Below are positions 44,336 to 53,262 of a DNA stretch of 64,000 bases, in pieces. A model generated the notes under the pieces. That model did not search any database. It was given only the letters and a program-made list of their open reading frames with translations, and was not told the DNA's origin. Each line of letters opens with the position of its first letter. The first letter of the stretch is position 1. Position numbers and translations under genes: made by a program. Source of the DNA: Sandaracinaceae bacterium (GTDB lineage Bacteria; Myxococcota_A; Polyangia; Polyangiales; Houyiibacteriaceae); the NCBI GenBank assembly GCA_020633075.1, contig JACKEI010000001.1:2046001-2110000 (forward strand), written 5' to 3'.

Positions 44336-45571
44336 ATGGAGTTGCGGATGAAAAATCTTTCTAGAGTGCGTGGGGGACTTCTCCCGATCTCGTTGTTGAT
44401 CGCGGTCGCCAGTAGCGGTTGCGGCGGTGGCGATGGGAACAACAACACCGATATGGGGACACCCCGCGACATGGGTTCTCCGGTGGACAATGGGCAGGCG
44501 GACACGGGACCCGAGGACCAGGGCTTCGACGCCGGGCCCCAGCTGGACCCGCCCCAGGTGCGTGTCGTGCAAGCCGTGTCCGACCTCCTCTCGGAGGCCG
44601 ACGTCCCTCTCCGCGGCATTCGGCTCTGCATTCAGACGCCCTTCGGTGTCACCCCGCAGCCGGCCAACGCGGACCTCATCCCCGAATTCGACCTGCGCCA
44701 AGGCATCCCGCACCGCGCCGTGACGCCGTACCTCGCCGCGCTCCCGATGTCGACGGTGCGCGTCTACGACGAAGCCCTCGTCGATGACGACAGCCCCGGC
44801 GCCCCCGCGCCGGCCGTGAACTGCCCCGTGAGCCACGACGGAATGCCGGGGACCATCCAGAACCCCACCAACTTCGACAGCGACTGCACGGACGACGACA
44901 CCCCGTGTCTTTTCCAGGTCGCGTTCGACCCGGCAGGGCTCGAGGACGGCAAGTTCTACTCGCTCATCATCCAGGGCTTCCTGGACAACACCAACACCTG
45001 CGGCGCTGGGATCGCCTGCCCGACGGCCACCCTCCGGGCCGGCGTCTCCGAGGACGAGGACGAGTCCGACTCCGTCAGCGGGAGCGCGCGTGTCCGCGTG
45101 TTCCACGGCGTCCACAACCTCTTCCCCGTGGACGTCTGCTACGACACCGACGGCCTCGCGGGTCAGACCGCCGCGCCCGTCGCCCTGCAGACCACTGTCC
45201 TCCCGGGCACGGTCTCGAGCTACATGACCATGCCCGCGCTGGCCGCTGGTACGGGCATGGTGTTCCTGACGTTGAAGAACCCGGCGGACGCCACCACGCT
45301 CACGGGTCCCTGTGCGCTGTCCAGCACGCCCGCCGGGAGCGGGCTTCCGTCCAACGTGGTGCCCGTGTTCTTCAGCGCCGCCAACGCGCAGACCCAGAAC
45401 CCCGCCACCAACGTGGTGGACGGCAGCGTCTTCACCATCTTCGTGACGGGTGACTCGCGCTTCATCACGCCGCCCATGACGCCTCCGGACCAGTCGCCGG
45501 AGTGGGCCAACTTCGTCGGCCGCACCCCGCTCCCGCTCGTGTTCTTCGAGTACGACCCCAGCGCCATCTGA
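44336..45571 (+). CDS. DUF4397-like lipoprotein
   Basis: The 411-residue protein starts at ATG 44336 (or 44348), with GGGG nearby as a weak ribosome site. The signal ends in SSGC, followed by an Asp/Gly/Asn-rich linker (DMGTPRDMGSPVDN) typical of myxobacterial lipoproteins. Two DUF4397-like modules follow: VRVVQAVSDLLSEADVPLR and VRVFHGVHNLFPVDVCYDTD. A TAAGCT -10-like sequence lies about 46 bases upstream. A terminator follows at 45594. The protein should be surface or periplasmic; DUF4397 has no known activity. Confidence 0.8.
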   Translation: MELRMKNLSRVRGGLLPISLLIAVASSGCGGGDGNNNTDMGTPRDMGSPVDNGQADTGPEDQGFDAGPQLDPPQVRVVQAVSDLLSEADVPLRGIRLCIQTPFGVTPQPANADLIPEFDLRQGIPHRAVTPYLAALPMSTVRVYDEALVDDDSPGAPAPAVNCPVSHDGMPGTIQNPTNFDSDCTDDDTPCLFQVAFDPAGLEDGKFYSLIIQGFLDNTNTCGAGIACPTATLRAGVSEDEDESDSVSGSARVRVFHGVHNLFPVDVCYDTDGLAGQTAAPVALQTTVLPGTVSSYMTMPALAAGTGMVFLTLKNPADATTLTGPCALSSTPAGSGLPSNVVPVFFSAANAQTQNPATNVVDGSVFTIFVTGDSRFITPPMTPPDQSPEWANFVGRTPLPLVFFEYDPSAI

Positions 45572-45593
45572 GCAGGGCTCACACACAAGCAGA

Positions 45594-45625
45594 GGCTCAC
45601 CCACGCGGGTGGGCCTTTCTTGTTT
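45594..45625 (+). terminator. Rho-independent terminator
   Basis: A GC-rich hairpin (GGCTCACCC, loop ACGC, GGGTGGGCC) is followed by TTTCTTGTTT. It lies 22 bases after the stop of the DUF4397-like lipoprotein gene and is the clearest terminator in the window. Confidence 0.85.
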
Positions 45626-45639
45626 CGGGGAGCCGATGG

Positions 45640-45645
45640 TATGCT
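45640..45645 (+). promoter_or_regulatory. Extended -10-like box before a GTG start
   Basis: TGGTATGCT (45637-45645) fits an extended -10 and ends 7 bases before GTG 45653. It directly follows the terminator, as expected of a promoter for the next gene. Confidence 0.5.
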
Positions 45646-45652
45646 CCCCCGC

Positions 45653-46036
45653 GTGTCGCTGACCCTCGATCGCCTCACCTACGTCTACGAAGGCGACCCG
45701 GGCCCGCTCGGCGAGCTCCTGGAGTCCGAGCGCCGCGTGGTGCGCTTCGGCGCCGAGGGGAGCGGCATCATCCATCTGGATACGCTGTTGTCGAACGAGG
45801 GGCCTGCGGTGCCCGAGACGCGCATCCCGGTGCGCCTCATGGAGGCGGGCACGCTACCAGACCCCCTGACGGCACTCCTCGCGAACGAGCCGCTGCCTTG
45901 CCTGGTGGGACACGCGGCGGCCTCGGCCATCGTGCTTCTGGGTGCGGACGGCGTCGCGCGCTGCGGGAACAGCCCGGCGGACCTGCGTGGCAAGCTGCGC
46001 TTCGCGCTCGCCCGCGTGGGCTGGCAGCTGCGCTGA
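45653..46036 (+). CDS. Hypothetical protein, 127 residues
   Basis: The GTG at 45653 is preferred because TATGCT lies 7 bases upstream; an in-frame ATG at 45641 would overlap that box. The protein begins SLTLDRLTYVYEGDPGPLGE and ends with RFALARVGWQLR. It has a Cys pair (PCLVGH, ARCGNS) and no signal or membrane segment. No family is recognised. It follows a terminator and is tail to tail with the Cys-rich lipoprotein gene. Confidence 0.55.
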   Translation: MSLTLDRLTYVYEGDPGPLGELLESERRVVRFGAEGSGIIHLDTLLSNEGPAVPETRIPVRLMEAGTLPDPLTALLANEPLPCLVGHAAASAIVLLGADGVARCGNSPADLRGKLRFALARVGWQLR

Positions 46037-46095
46037 GCGGAGCGCGGCCGGCCTCGGGCCGCAAGCGGGGTGCTGAGGGGCCGTCTGACGGTTCC

Positions 46096-47121
46096 CTACG
46101 GGAGGCAGAGGAGCGGCAGGCAGATGTCGCGGTCACGCCCCCCCACGGCAGGCGCCGCCTCCGTGAAGCAACCGTAGCCCGGCCGGCAGCCCGTCGCGAA
46201 GAGCGTGAAGTCGCAGCGGGCGTAGCAGCGCAGCGTGTCGTCCGGCGCCGCGCAACCCGTGAACGCGTTGGGGCCGGGCTGATCCGGGCATGACGTCGTA
46301 CATGCGCGCGTGCAGTGGCCGCCGGGATAGCCCTCGGACTGCAGCTGGCAGACGCCTCCCGTATACGCGCAGTCCGTGTCGCCGTTGCACGGCCCCCCGA
46401 TGAAGCCGGCCAGCGCCGCCGAGGGCGTGGTGGTGTGGTCGCAGGCCCCGAGCGGATTGCTGTTGGCCACGGGCGCGACGAGCAGGGCCCGGTCATCCGC
46501 GAGCGCCACGCTGCTGACGCCGAGCAGCGCGCTGGTCACGGCCGGCGACACGTCGAGCACGGCGGCTTGGGCGCGCTCCTCGGCGCACACGTGTGGCCCG
46601 CTCGTCGCGGCCTCCACCACCACACAGGCGCCCCGTGCGAGGTCGACGACGCGAAGCCGCTGACCGCAGCCGAACACCTGACTCCGCGCGGCGTAGAGCC
46701 CCGTCCCATCGCCCGTGCCGCCACAGCTGAGCGTCACCGGGGCAGCCACGCTGCCGATGGTGCGGACCACGTAGCGCTGCCCCATCGGCCCCTCACTCGG
46801 CTCACTCGCACCGACCCGGAGCTCGCACGCCGCTTGCGACTCGGCCGGTGGGCCTGCCGTGTCAGCGGGGACGTACGCCAGCGGCAGCGGAGCGCAGCCT
46901 CCGTCCTCACCCACGCCTTGATCTCCGCCAGCGTCTGCTCCCCCGTCGGCTACCTCCGCGTCCGTCACCCCCAAGTCCCGGCGCGCGTCGATGTGGGTGA
47001 GGCCACCCTCGTCGCACCCCACCCCGAAGAACGCGACACAGACGCACAGCAGGCGACACACCCCACGGTCGCGGAGAGAGAGCGAGCGGCGCAACGCGGT
47101 CATGGGAGCGACGGACAGCAT
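46096..47121 (-). CDS. Cysteine-rich, aspartate-rich lipoprotein
   Basis: This 341-residue protein starts at ATG 47121, with TAGAGT 6 bases upstream. The signal ends with the lipobox-like FGVGC. A linker rich in Asp/Gly/Ala (EVADGGADAGGDQG) precedes a larger domain with about twenty cysteines, including DCAYTGGVCQLQSEGY and CYARCDFTLFATGCRPGYGC near the end. This disulfide-rich pattern is frequent in myxobacterial surface lipoproteins. No enzyme motif is seen, and function is unknown. Confidence 0.7.
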   Translation of the reverse strand: MLSVAPMTALRRSLSLRDRGVCRLLCVCVAFFGVGCDEGGLTHIDARRDLGVTDAEVADGGADAGGDQGVGEDGGCAPLPLAYVPADTAGPPAESQAACELRVGASEPSEGPMGQRYVVRTIGSVAAPVTLSCGGTGDGTGLYAARSQVFGCGQRLRVVDLARGACVVVEAATSGPHVCAEERAQAAVLDVSPAVTSALLGVSSVALADDRALLVAPVANSNPLGACDHTTTPSAALAGFIGGPCNGDTDCAYTGGVCQLQSEGYPGGHCTRACTTSCPDQPGPNAFTGCAAPDDTLRCYARCDFTLFATGCRPGYGCFTEAAPAVGGRDRDICLPLLCLP

Positions 47122-47151
47122 CTCGGGACTCTAACGCATCTCGGCGTGGAA

Positions 47152-49431
47152 CTACCGACGACCCCAGCGGCGCCGCGCGGCCCACTCCGCCACCAGGGCC
47201 GCCACGAAGAGCGTGAGCGCCGGCCAGGACTCGAAGGGGAAGCGCGTCGCCACCCCGAGTGAGCGCGTGCGCCGTGTGTCGAAGTCCGCGAGCGCCGGCA
47301 GAGACGCGGCGGACACCAGCCTCCCACCGGTGCGCTCGGCGAGGGCGCGCAGCAGCTCGGGCCGTGGACGTGGGTCCGCGAGCTCGTCGCCCCCCTCTTC
47401 CACGATGAACCACTCGCTGGCCAGCTCCGTGGACGCTGTGCCGCTCGCCGCAGCGTCCACCGCAGGGGCGACCGCACCATCGACCGGCGCGCGCACCATT
47501 ACGCGATACCCTCCAGGAGCGTCGGGAGCGCTCAGCTCAGCCGTGAACGCCCCCGCGGCGTCGGTCGTGATCGTGCGTGACGCCACGGGCACCTCGCCCC
47601 CGGCCGGGACGAAGAGCAGCGCCAGCTCGCGTGACGCATAGGGCTCGTGCACCGCGTCGCGGATGACCCCGTCGACGCGTACCCGCCCACCTGCTGCGTA
47701 GCGCTCATGGTCGGTTGCGACGCGCGCCGGCTCGAGCGCGGGGTCCTTGGTGAGCCAGCGCAGCGCGCGGTCCCAGAAGCGGTCGTACGCGCTGGCGTCG
47801 CCGCTCTGGCCGGCCGTGGTCATGCCCCAGCGCCAGCTCGTGTCGGCCATCAGCGCCAGCACGCGCCCCTCACCGGCCTGCCCCACCGCCAAGATGGGCA
47901 GCGGCCCGCCCTCGAGCGCGCGCTCTCGGGGGTGTTCGAGCAGCGTGTGGCCGAACGGGGCGAGACGCGTGACCTGGTTGGCCCCCTCGAGCGGACTCAG
48001 CGAGTCCCACAGGCGCAGGCTCTCGGCTTCGTCTGGTAGCAGCGCCACGAGCGGGTGGTGGCGGTTGGCGGTCACCACTCGGGGCTGGAAGCGGCCCTCC
48101 ACGAGCGAGCGCTCGGGGGGCAGAGACTCCGGCGGGACGCCCACGGGCAAGATCGTCGCGACGGGGGTACCCTCGTAGCCCCCTGGCCCGAACGCGCGCT
48201 CTCCGCCCACCATCGCAAAGGCGCCGCCGCGCTGCACGTAGTCCCGAATCCGCGGCAAGTACGGACCCATCTCGTAGGGGGCGTAGTCGAAGTTCTGGAA
48301 GATGATCGCGTCGAAGCTGCCGAGGTGCTCGCTGAACAGCTCGTCCGTCGGAAAGGGAATGAGCGCGAGCTCCTCGGAGGGCGCCATCGTGAGGTCGTTG
48401 GCGGTGCGCAGAATGAAGAACGAGATGAGATCGATGGCCGGATCGCGCTTCAGGAAGACGCGCAGGAAGCGGACGTCCCAGCTGGGCTGACCTGTCACCA
48501 GCAGCACGCGCAGCTTGTCGCGCCGCACGTTCACCAGGAACGAGCGGTCGTTGTTCTCCGGCACGGCGTCGCCGGTTCCGACGGGGATGCTCACGCGATA
48601 GAGCGCGCGCCCGAGGTGCGTGGGCGTGAGCTCCAGGGGCACCACCACGTCGCCGCCGGCCGGGATGGTCACGACTTGTTCGCGCACCAGCTCTTGTCCC
48701 TGCCAGAGCCGTAGCGGAACCCGGCGGTCCTCGGAAGAAGTGGTTCCGAGCCGCACCCGAACGCGCATCGGCTGACGCAGGAACCCGACCGCGTCCGCGC
48801 GCAGCGCCCGGATGGCGTCGTCCTCCACCTCGTCGTCCTCGCCGAGGGTCACCGCGTGCACGCGCACGCCGTCCAGCGCGAAGTCCTCCGGCAGCGTGTC
48901 CACGTCCGTGTCGGCACCGTCGGACACCACCACGATGGCGCCCAGTTCGAGCTCGGTGTCCTCGGCAGCGAGGCGCCGCAGGCTCTCCACCAAGCGCGAG
49001 CGCTGCTCGTCGGTGGGGTACGCCGCCACCAGCTCGTCGAGCGAGGTCTCGTGCAGCTCGGTGCCGAAGCGGGAGAAGCGCGCCCGCCCGGCGGCCGTGT
49101 CTCGGGCCCAGGCCGCCATCAGCGCCTGCGCCTGCTCACGGCGCGAGGGGTCGGAGAGCGCGAGCTCGACGCTGTGCGAGCTGTCGACGAGGACGCGCAG
49201 GTGCCCTTCGATGGTCTCGTGCTGCTCCGACGAGCACCCAGGCCGCGAGCAGACCAGCAGCGTGAGCGTGAGCGTCAGCGCCCGCAGCCCGAGCAACACG
49301 CGCTTGCGGAGCGGGGGCAAGCCCACGACGTCCCGCAGCGAGAGCCAGCCGAGGGCCAGGCAGCCGAGCAGCAGGAGGCCGGCCGCAGGCGCGCCTCCCG
49401 GGATGCCGAAGAGAAACGTCGCCGCGAGCAT
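47152..49431 (-). CDS. VWA and glutamine-amidotransferase-like membrane protein
   Basis: This 759-residue protein has two N-terminal membrane helices (GLLLLGCLALGWLSL, LGLRALTLTLTLLVC). A von Willebrand A-like fold follows, with LRVLVDSSHSVELAL and VVVSDGADTDVD. The central part resembles class I amidotransferase/ThuA-like modules (LRVLLVTGQPSWDVRFL, AMVGGERAFGPGGYEGT). A membrane helix closes the C-terminus. It follows the DUF4159 gene by 11 bases, an arrangement seen in operons of BatA-like or MoxR-associated systems. It probably works in envelope assembly or regulation. Confidence 0.78.
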   Translation of the reverse strand: MLAATFLFGIPGGAPAAGLLLLGCLALGWLSLRDVVGLPPLRKRVLLGLRALTLTLTLLVCSRPGCSSEQHETIEGHLRVLVDSSHSVELALSDPSRREQAQALMAAWARDTAAGRARFSRFGTELHETSLDELVAAYPTDEQRSRLVESLRRLAAEDTELELGAIVVVSDGADTDVDTLPEDFALDGVRVHAVTLGEDDEVEDDAIRALRADAVGFLRQPMRVRVRLGTTSSEDRRVPLRLWQGQELVREQVVTIPAGGDVVVPLELTPTHLGRALYRVSIPVGTGDAVPENNDRSFLVNVRRDKLRVLLVTGQPSWDVRFLRVFLKRDPAIDLISFFILRTANDLTMAPSEELALIPFPTDELFSEHLGSFDAIIFQNFDYAPYEMGPYLPRIRDYVQRGGAFAMVGGERAFGPGGYEGTPVATILPVGVPPESLPPERSLVEGRFQPRVVTANRHHPLVALLPDEAESLRLWDSLSPLEGANQVTRLAPFGHTLLEHPRERALEGGPLPILAVGQAGEGRVLALMADTSWRWGMTTAGQSGDASAYDRFWDRALRWLTKDPALEPARVATDHERYAAGGRVRVDGVIRDAVHEPYASRELALLFVPAGGEVPVASRTITTDAAGAFTAELSAPDAPGGYRVMVRAPVDGAVAPAVDAAASGTASTELASEWFIVEEGGDELADPRPRPELLRALAERTGGRLVSAASLPALADFDTRRTRSLGVATRFPFESWPALTLFVAALVAEWAARRRWGRR

Positions 49432-49442
49432 CGCGGGCGGTA

Positions 49443-50231
49443 TCAGGGCGTGCCTCCGCGCCGACGCATGATGAACGGCGCGTGCACCTGGTCGTCTTTG
49501 TAGTCCAAGCAGAGGGCGTACATGATCACGTTGACCCCCAACCGGATGGCCAGCTCACGCTGGGTCTCGCCCCCTTCCACGGCGTGCTGCCAGGTGCCGA
49601 GGTTGTCACGCGCCCAGGCCCCGCCCATGTCGCTGCGGCTGTAGATCACGCCCATGCGCCCCTCGCGCTCGATACCCTCGAGCGGCCGCGTCCCGCCGGT
49701 GCGTCCCGCCGGCCCATGCAGCAGGTAGAAGGAGCGGAAGAGCGTGTGGTCGGATGGGATGGGACGCAGCGGGCGGGTCGGAAACGCGCGCTGGAGCAAG
49801 CGTCGGACGCTGGCGTCGAAGGCGTCGCGCGTGGGCTCGGCGTCGTCCACGAAGAGCAGCCCACCGAAGTCGACGAAGCGTCGCAGGCCCACCACCTCGG
49901 CCTCGCTGGGGTCCGCGAAGCCCGAGTCGCCAGCCAGGTACAGCAGGGGCGTCTCGAAGATGGACGGGTCGTCGAGACGCGCGCGCGAGGGACGCAGCCG
50001 CGTCTCAATGCTGGTGCGCTTGCGCGCCTCCCAGGCGATGCGCTGGCGGGCACTGGGCCGCGGCTCGTCCTCTTCCCGCCGGTTGTCCAACACGACGCCG
50101 CGCACGTCCACGCGGGTGCTCTCCCCAATGCCCCGTGCCTGGGGGACGAGAGTCAGCAGCGACGCAAGCGCGCTCGTCAGAGCGAGCAGCGAGGTCACGA
50201 GGCGGCGGGAGTCGCTGAGCCGGTGGCGCAT
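49443..50231 (-). CDS. DUF4159-family secreted protein
   Basis: This 262-residue protein has the signal RLVTSLLALTSALASLLTLVPQ at the start. The mature protein includes GDSGFADPSEAEVVGLRRF-type and GGLLFVDDAEP motifs of DUF4159, then YSRSDMGGAWARDNLG and RLGVNVIMYALCLDYKDD. The start is ATG 50231, with TATCCT 9 bases upstream. It is the first gene of the VWA pair. DUF4159 has no defined activity and usually accompanies VWA/BatA and MoxR genes. Confidence 0.8.
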   Translation of the reverse strand: MRHRLSDSRRLVTSLLALTSALASLLTLVPQARGIGESTRVDVRGVVLDNRREEDEPRPSARQRIAWEARKRTSIETRLRPSRARLDDPSIFETPLLYLAGDSGFADPSEAEVVGLRRFVDFGGLLFVDDAEPTRDAFDASVRRLLQRAFPTRPLRPIPSDHTLFRSFYLLHGPAGRTGGTRPLEGIEREGRMGVIYSRSDMGGAWARDNLGTWQHAVEGGETQRELAIRLGVNVIMYALCLDYKDDQVHAPFIMRRRGGTP

Positions 50232-50296
50232 GGTGCGCGGAGGATAGCACCGGGCGCCGAGCGCGCGACGCCCAGGAGCCCCGGCTACGGTCTGTC

Positions 50297-51514
50297 GTGA
50301 CTCGAACTTGCGCGCGGGCCGTCGGGACGCGAGTCTACGCTGTGTCCAACGACCCGACCGCCACGCGCGCCCGCGACGTGAGCTCCCACCACCCACGCCA
50401 CCTGCGCGCCCGGACCTGGCTTGCCCCGGCCCTCGGCCTTGGCCTGTGCGCCATGGGCTGCAGCGGCGAGGGTCCTGCAGCCGAGGCGGTCAATGTCACG
50501 GCGACCAGCGCGGCGCCCCAGGCGGAGGCCGACGACGGGCTGCGCTACATCAGCCTGAGCCGCCCCCTGATGGGCACGATCTTCCGCATCAACGTGGTCT
50601 CCACGCAGGAGATCGCCGAGCCCGCCATCCGCGCCGCCTTCGCCGAGATCGCGCGCCTCGAGGACGCGCTGAGCGAGTGGCGCGAGGACAGCGAGATCTC
50701 GCGCATCAACCGGGAAGCGGGCCGGGCCCCCGTCACGGTGGGCCCAGACGTCTTGGCGGTGGTCAAGGCCGGGCTCGACGTCTCCCGCTGGAGCGAGGGG
50801 GCCTTCGACCTCTCCTGGGCCGCGCTGCGTGGCATGTACAGCTTCCCCCCGCACGAGGAGCGCGTGCCCAGCGCGCGCGACCTGCGCAGGCAGCTGCCCC
50901 TGGTGCGCTACCAGGACATCATCGTCGACGAGGCCGCGAGTACCGTGTTCCTGCGTCGCGCGGGCATGGCCATCGGCACGGGCGGCATCGGAAAGGGCTA
51001 TGCCCTCGATCGCGCGGGCGAGGTGCTGCGCGAGGCGGGCATCAACGACTACATGATCTTCGGTGGCGGCCAGGTGCAGGTGCACGGACAGCGCGGCTCG
51101 CGCGACTGGCGCGTCGGCATCCAGCACCCCCGACAGCAGGGACAGAACAGTTACTTCGCCGCCCTCGAGGCCACCGACGTGAGCATCAGCACATCGGGCG
51201 ACTACGAGCACGCGTTCTTCCGCGACGGACGCCGCTACCACCACATCATCGACCTGCAGACGGGGCTCCCGGTGGACAAGTCCATGAGCGTGACCCTGCT
51301 GGCGCCCGCGGGCCTCTACGCGGACGCGCTCAGCACGGCGGTGTTCGCCATGGGGGCCGAGCGCGCGCTGGAGATGCTGCGCACCATCGACTACCGCGCG
51401 GAGGCCGTCATCGTGGACGGAAACTGCCGCGTGCACACGACCCCAGGCACGGACGCGCGCCTGCGACTGAACGTGGAGCTGCGCGACGGCTTGCTCCCGG
51501 ACTGCACGCCATGA
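50297..51514 (+). CDS. apbE: FAD:protein FMN transferase (ApbE-like lipoprotein)
   Basis: This 405-residue protein transfers FMN onto a threonine of an acceptor protein. It begins at GTG 50297 (TACGGT box 5 bases upstream), or at GTG 50342. A lipobox AMGC is near residue 54. Family motifs are PLMGTIFRINVV, EWREDSEISRINREAG, GMAIGTGGIGKGYALDRAGEVL and HHIIDLQTGLPVD. The C-terminal ALSTAVFAMGAE binds the adenine part. It overlaps the response regulator gene by 4 bases. No Rnf or Nqr acceptor gene is visible nearby. Confidence 0.92.
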   Translation: MTRTCARAVGTRVYAVSNDPTATRARDVSSHHPRHLRARTWLAPALGLGLCAMGCSGEGPAAEAVNVTATSAAPQAEADDGLRYISLSRPLMGTIFRINVVSTQEIAEPAIRAAFAEIARLEDALSEWREDSEISRINREAGRAPVTVGPDVLAVVKAGLDVSRWSEGAFDLSWAALRGMYSFPPHEERVPSARDLRRQLPLVRYQDIIVDEAASTVFLRRAGMAIGTGGIGKGYALDRAGEVLREAGINDYMIFGGGQVQVHGQRGSRDWRVGIQHPRQQGQNSYFAALEATDVSISTSGDYEHAFFRDGRRYHHIIDLQTGLPVDKSMSVTLLAPAGLYADALSTAVFAMGAERALEMLRTIDYRAEAVIVDGNCRVHTTPGTDARLRLNVELRDGLLPDCTP

Positions 51515-52968
51515 GCGAGAGCGCCCTCCCCGTCCCCAAGACCACCATCCTCGTCGTAGACGACGAGCGCAACATCCGTCGCACCCTGCGCATGGTCCTC
51601 GAGGGGGCAGGCTTCGAGGTCGCGGAGGCCGAGAGCGCCGAGGGGGCGCTGGCGTCTCTGGACGACCTCGAGATCGACCTGGTGATCCTGGACATCCGGC
51701 TGCCCAAGATGAGCGGCATCGAGGCGCTCGAGAAGATCCGCGCGCGGCCCGAGTCGCGCCGACTGCCGGTGCTGATGGTCTCGGGCCACGCGTCCGTCGC
51801 CGAGGCCGTGCAGGCCGTGCAGCTGGGGGCCACGGACTTCTTCGAGAAGCCACTGGACCGCGAGCGCGTGCTGGTGAGCGTGCGCAACGCGCTCAAGACC
51901 TGGCAGCTGGAGCGCGAGGTGGAGCGCTTGCGCGGGCAGGTGCAGCACCGCTACGAGATGATCGGCGAGAGCCCGGTCATGCGGCGGCTGTTTGCCCAGG
52001 TGGAGAAGGTCGCGCCCACCAACGGGCGCGTGCTGGTGACCGGGGAGAGCGGCACCGGCAAAGAGCTGGTGGCGCGCGCGCTGCATCGCCTCAGCCAGCG
52101 CAACAAGGAGCCCTTCGTGAAGGTCAACTGCGCCGCCATCCCGGCCGAGCTGATCGAGAGCGAGCTCTTCGGCTACGAGCGCGGCGCCTTCACCGGAGCC
52201 GCCGGTCGCAAGAAGGGTGTGTTCGAGCTGGCGCACGGCGGCACGCTCTTCCTCGACGAGATCGGCGACATGAGCGCCAGCGCCCAGGCGAAGGTGCTGC
52301 GCGCGCTGCAGAGCGGCGAGATCACGCGCGTCGGGTCCGAGCGCAGCATCGCGGTGGACGTGCGCATCGTCGCTGCCACCAACCGGGACCTCGAGGCGGA
52401 CGTCGCCGAGGGGCGCTTCCGCGAGGACCTCTTCTTCCGCCTCAACGTGGTCCCCCTGCGCACGCCGGCCCTGCGCGAGCGCGCGAGCGACATCCCCGCC
52501 CTCGCGGTCTCCTTCCTGCGGGAGTTCTGCCGCGAGAACGGCCTGCGGGAGAAACCAATCGACGACGACGTGCTCGAGGCGTTGGCCGAGCGCACCTGGC
52601 CCGGAAACGTGCGGGAGCTACGCAACGTGGTCGAGCGCATGGCCATCCTGAGCGGTGAGCGCATCGGCCTCGACGACCTGCCCAGCGTTGGCCGCCTCTC
52701 GCGCGCTCGCGCGGCGGAGGACCTGTCGGCGGCGGCCAGCGAACGCCCCAGCTCGGCGCCCCTGCCGCTGCCGCCGGACACGCCCGACGGCGACGACCGC
52801 CTGTCGCTGCGCGACTACCGGGAGTACGCGGAGAAGCAGTACATCCTGGCGACACTCGACGAGGTCGCCTGGAACATCAGCCGCGCGGCCGGTCTCCTGG
52901 GTGTGGAGCGCACCAACTTGCACAAGAAGCTGCGCGCCTACGGCATTCGGCGCGATGACGAGGTCTGA
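51511..52968 (+). CDS. NtrC-family sigma-54-dependent response regulator
   Basis: This 485-residue regulator has a receiver domain (TTILVVDDERNIRRTL, phospho-Asp in DLVILDIRLPKMSGIE, Lys in FFEKPLD). The AAA+ sigma-54 domain holds GESGTGKE (Walker A), the sigma-54 loop ELFGYERGAFTGA, GGTLFLDEIGD (Walker B) and R-fingers. A Fis-type helix-turn-helix ends the protein (NISRAAGLLGVERTNLHKKL). It activates sigma-54 promoters when phosphorylated. No histidine kinase gene is adjacent. It overlaps apbE by 4 bases and precedes a small membrane protein gene. Confidence 0.94.
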   Translation: MSESALPVPKTTILVVDDERNIRRTLRMVLEGAGFEVAEAESAEGALASLDDLEIDLVILDIRLPKMSGIEALEKIRARPESRRLPVLMVSGHASVAEAVQAVQLGATDFFEKPLDRERVLVSVRNALKTWQLEREVERLRGQVQHRYEMIGESPVMRRLFAQVEKVAPTNGRVLVTGESGTGKELVARALHRLSQRNKEPFVKVNCAAIPAELIESELFGYERGAFTGAAGRKKGVFELAHGGTLFLDEIGDMSASAQAKVLRALQSGEITRVGSERSIAVDVRIVAATNRDLEADVAEGRFREDLFFRLNVVPLRTPALRERASDIPALAVSFLREFCRENGLREKPIDDDVLEALAERTWPGNVRELRNVVERMAILSGERIGLDDLPSVGRLSRARAAEDLSAAASERPSSAPLPLPPDTPDGDDRLSLRDYREYAEKQYILATLDEVAWNISRAAGLLGVERTNLHKKLRAYGIRRDDEV

Positions 52969-52974
52969 GGTCGG

Positions 52975-53241
52975 ATGATCGTACGGAGCGTGAAGTTCTT
53001 TTGGTCCTTGTTGGTGCTGGCCGCGCTGACGTGGTTCGTGTTCTTCGTACCGCTGGGCGAGCGCACGCTCTTCCAGCACGTCATGCGCATCGCGCAGACA
53101 GACGAGGCTCAGGACCTGGGCCGCGAGGTCCACGAGGCCGGGCGCCGCGTGGGCGAGGAGGTGCAGCGCACCGTGGAAGAGACCGAGCGCGAGCGCCTGG
53201 AGCGCGAGGCTGCACGCGAAGCGCAGGACGCGAGCGAGTAG
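52975..53241 (+). CDS. Small membrane protein with acidic coiled-coil tail
   Basis: This 88-residue protein has one N-terminal membrane helix (FFWSLLVLAALTWFVFFVPLG) and then a helical, Glu/Arg-rich tail (EAGRRVGEEVQRTVEETERERLER). A GAGGTCGG ribosome site precedes ATG 52975, 6 bases after the regulator stop, so it is likely in the same operon. It might tether or tune the regulator or the apbE product, but nothing shows this directly. Confidence 0.7.
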   Translation: MIVRSVKFFWSLLVLAALTWFVFFVPLGERTLFQHVMRIAQTDEAQDLGREVHEAGRRVGEEVQRTVEETERERLEREAAREAQDASE

Positions 53242-53262
53242 CGCCGAGAAGGCGGCGGGGGC

